From Sulfitobacter sediminilitoris (GTDB taxonomy: Bacteria > Pseudomonadota > Alphaproteobacteria > Rhodobacterales > Rhodobacteraceae), in the NCBI RefSeq assembly GCF_010667575.1, contig NZ_JAABNT010000019.1, positions 1 to 60,019 of the forward strand: a stretch of 60,019 nucleotides of DNA, read 5' to 3'. Both the position numbers and the translations under genes were made by a program. Of the stretch, positions 59,897 to 60,019 are shown piece by piece. Each line of letters begins with the position of its first letter. The first letter of the stretch is position 1. Under the pieces are notes generated by a model. The model worked only from the letters and a program-made list of their open reading frames with translations, was not told the origin of the DNA and did not search any database.

Positions 59897-60019
59897 GTTG
59901 TTTGATCCCGTCCTTAAATGCAATCCCTTCGATGATCTCGGGCATGCGGTTTGCGCCGTCGAGCTTCCGCCATTTGGTCTGGGCTGACATCATCAACTTG
60001 AACGCCATAGCGAGACCAG
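59850..60019 (-). mobile_element. IS256-type (Mutator) insertion sequence, right part
   Basis: The transposase 3' end reads out of the window, and its stop lies inside the DsrE-family gene. The IS terminal inverted repeat must therefore lie left of 59880, probably around 59845-59855 where the DsrE family similarity ends. The exact boundary and target duplication cannot be set without the other end. Confidence 0.65.
59880..60019 (-). CDS. IS256-family transposase, partial C-terminus
   Basis: The last 46 or so codons read GLAMAFKLMMSAQTKWRKLDGANRMPEIIEGIAFKDGIKQLNQAA then TGA. The KWRKLDGANRMPEII...F-DGI segment is typical of the C-terminus of IS256/Mutator-type transposases. The gene continues beyond the right end of the window. 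Its stop overlaps the DsrE-family 3' end by 17 bp. Confidence 0.85.
   Translation of the reverse strand, partial: GLAMAFKLMMSAQTKWRKLDGANRMPEIIEGIAFKDGIKQLNQAA

Noticed and set aside
1..60019. CRISPR array, prophage or integrative element
   Set aside because: No regularly spaced direct repeats, no integrase or phage genes, and no repeat of tRNA-His sequence downstream. Only the IS256-like end is mobile.

Overview
The window is chromosomal DNA of an alphaproteobacterium of the Rhodobacterales, most likely a marine Roseobacter-group species. The reasons are: a tRNA-His that lacks G-1 and carries A73 (a known derived state of this part of the Alphaproteobacteria), a soxBDAG sarcosine oxidase operon, a dnaG-rpoD pair, a perfect alphaproteobacterial LexA box (GTTC-N7-GTTC) in front of mmcB, and many small families typical of roseobacters (DUF983, DUF6324, DUF6476, DUF6524). 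Genes are densely packed with many ATGA or TGATG start/stop overlaps. Only one mobile element is seen, the end of an IS256-type insertion sequence at the right edge.

Layout. 0-7.2 kb: a small secreted protein, a NUDIX hydrolase and a DUF983 protein, then a plus-strand cluster encoding a secreted five-EF-hand protein, an ECF sigma factor, a small membrane protein and a CnrX/CpxP-like periplasmic sensor, then a minus-strand operon of three Tad-type pseudopilin-like proteins (one with a von Willebrand A domain). 7.5-11 kb: glutamate dehydrogenase family enzyme, Ada, PEP-mutase/isocitrate-lyase family enzyme. 11-16.2 kb: sarcosine oxidase beta, delta, alpha and gamma. 16.2-24.2 kb: a frameshifted cupin, dnaG, rpoD, three tandem paralogous secreted proteins of unknown function, a frameshifted yjbQ, dodecin and an SDR. 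24.3-25.9 kb: nrdR-ribD. 25.9-35.2 kb: a gamma-glutamyl amine (putrescine-type) catabolic operon (two PuuA-like ligases, a PuuD-like amidotransferase, a PuuB-like oxidase) with a polar amino acid type ABC transporter, interrupted by one oppositely oriented oxidase gene. 35.3-40.2 kb: two TerB paralogues, a secreted protein, DUF1330, rlmJ, pyrG, secG. 40.5-42.2 kb: cobalt-type nitrile hydratase. 42.2-47.5 kb: a DUF6524 gene with an internal stop, then kpsC, a capsule export lipoprotein and kpsS. 47.6-51.5 kb: ribE, two hypotheticals, a ribB with a degenerate RibA domain, ribH, nusB. 51.5-60 kb: small hypotheticals, a ClpP-like membrane protein with a frameshifted coiled-coil partner, mmcB, GNAT, EamA transporter, tRNA-His, DUF6476/rluD, rpoH, a DksA-like protein and a DsrE-family protein whose 3' end appears to run into the IS element.

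How the genes work together. Nitrogen and C1 metabolism dominate the accessory genes: sarcosine demethylation, gamma-glutamylated amine degradation, nitrile hydration and glutamate oxidation all release ammonia or amino acids from small organic nitrogen compounds. The rest is housekeeping (primary and heat-shock sigma factors, primase, riboflavin synthesis, CTP synthase, SecG) and envelope functions (capsule export, Tad pilus).

The most interesting points are the CnrHYX-like EF-hand/ECF cluster, the three secreted paralogues behind two tandem palindromes, several strong unexplained inverted repeats, and four genes each broken by one base change (cupin, yjbQ, DUF6524, the coiled-coil membrane protein). 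These last are either recent pseudogenes or sequence errors. All functions are inferred from sequence reading alone; no database search was possible.
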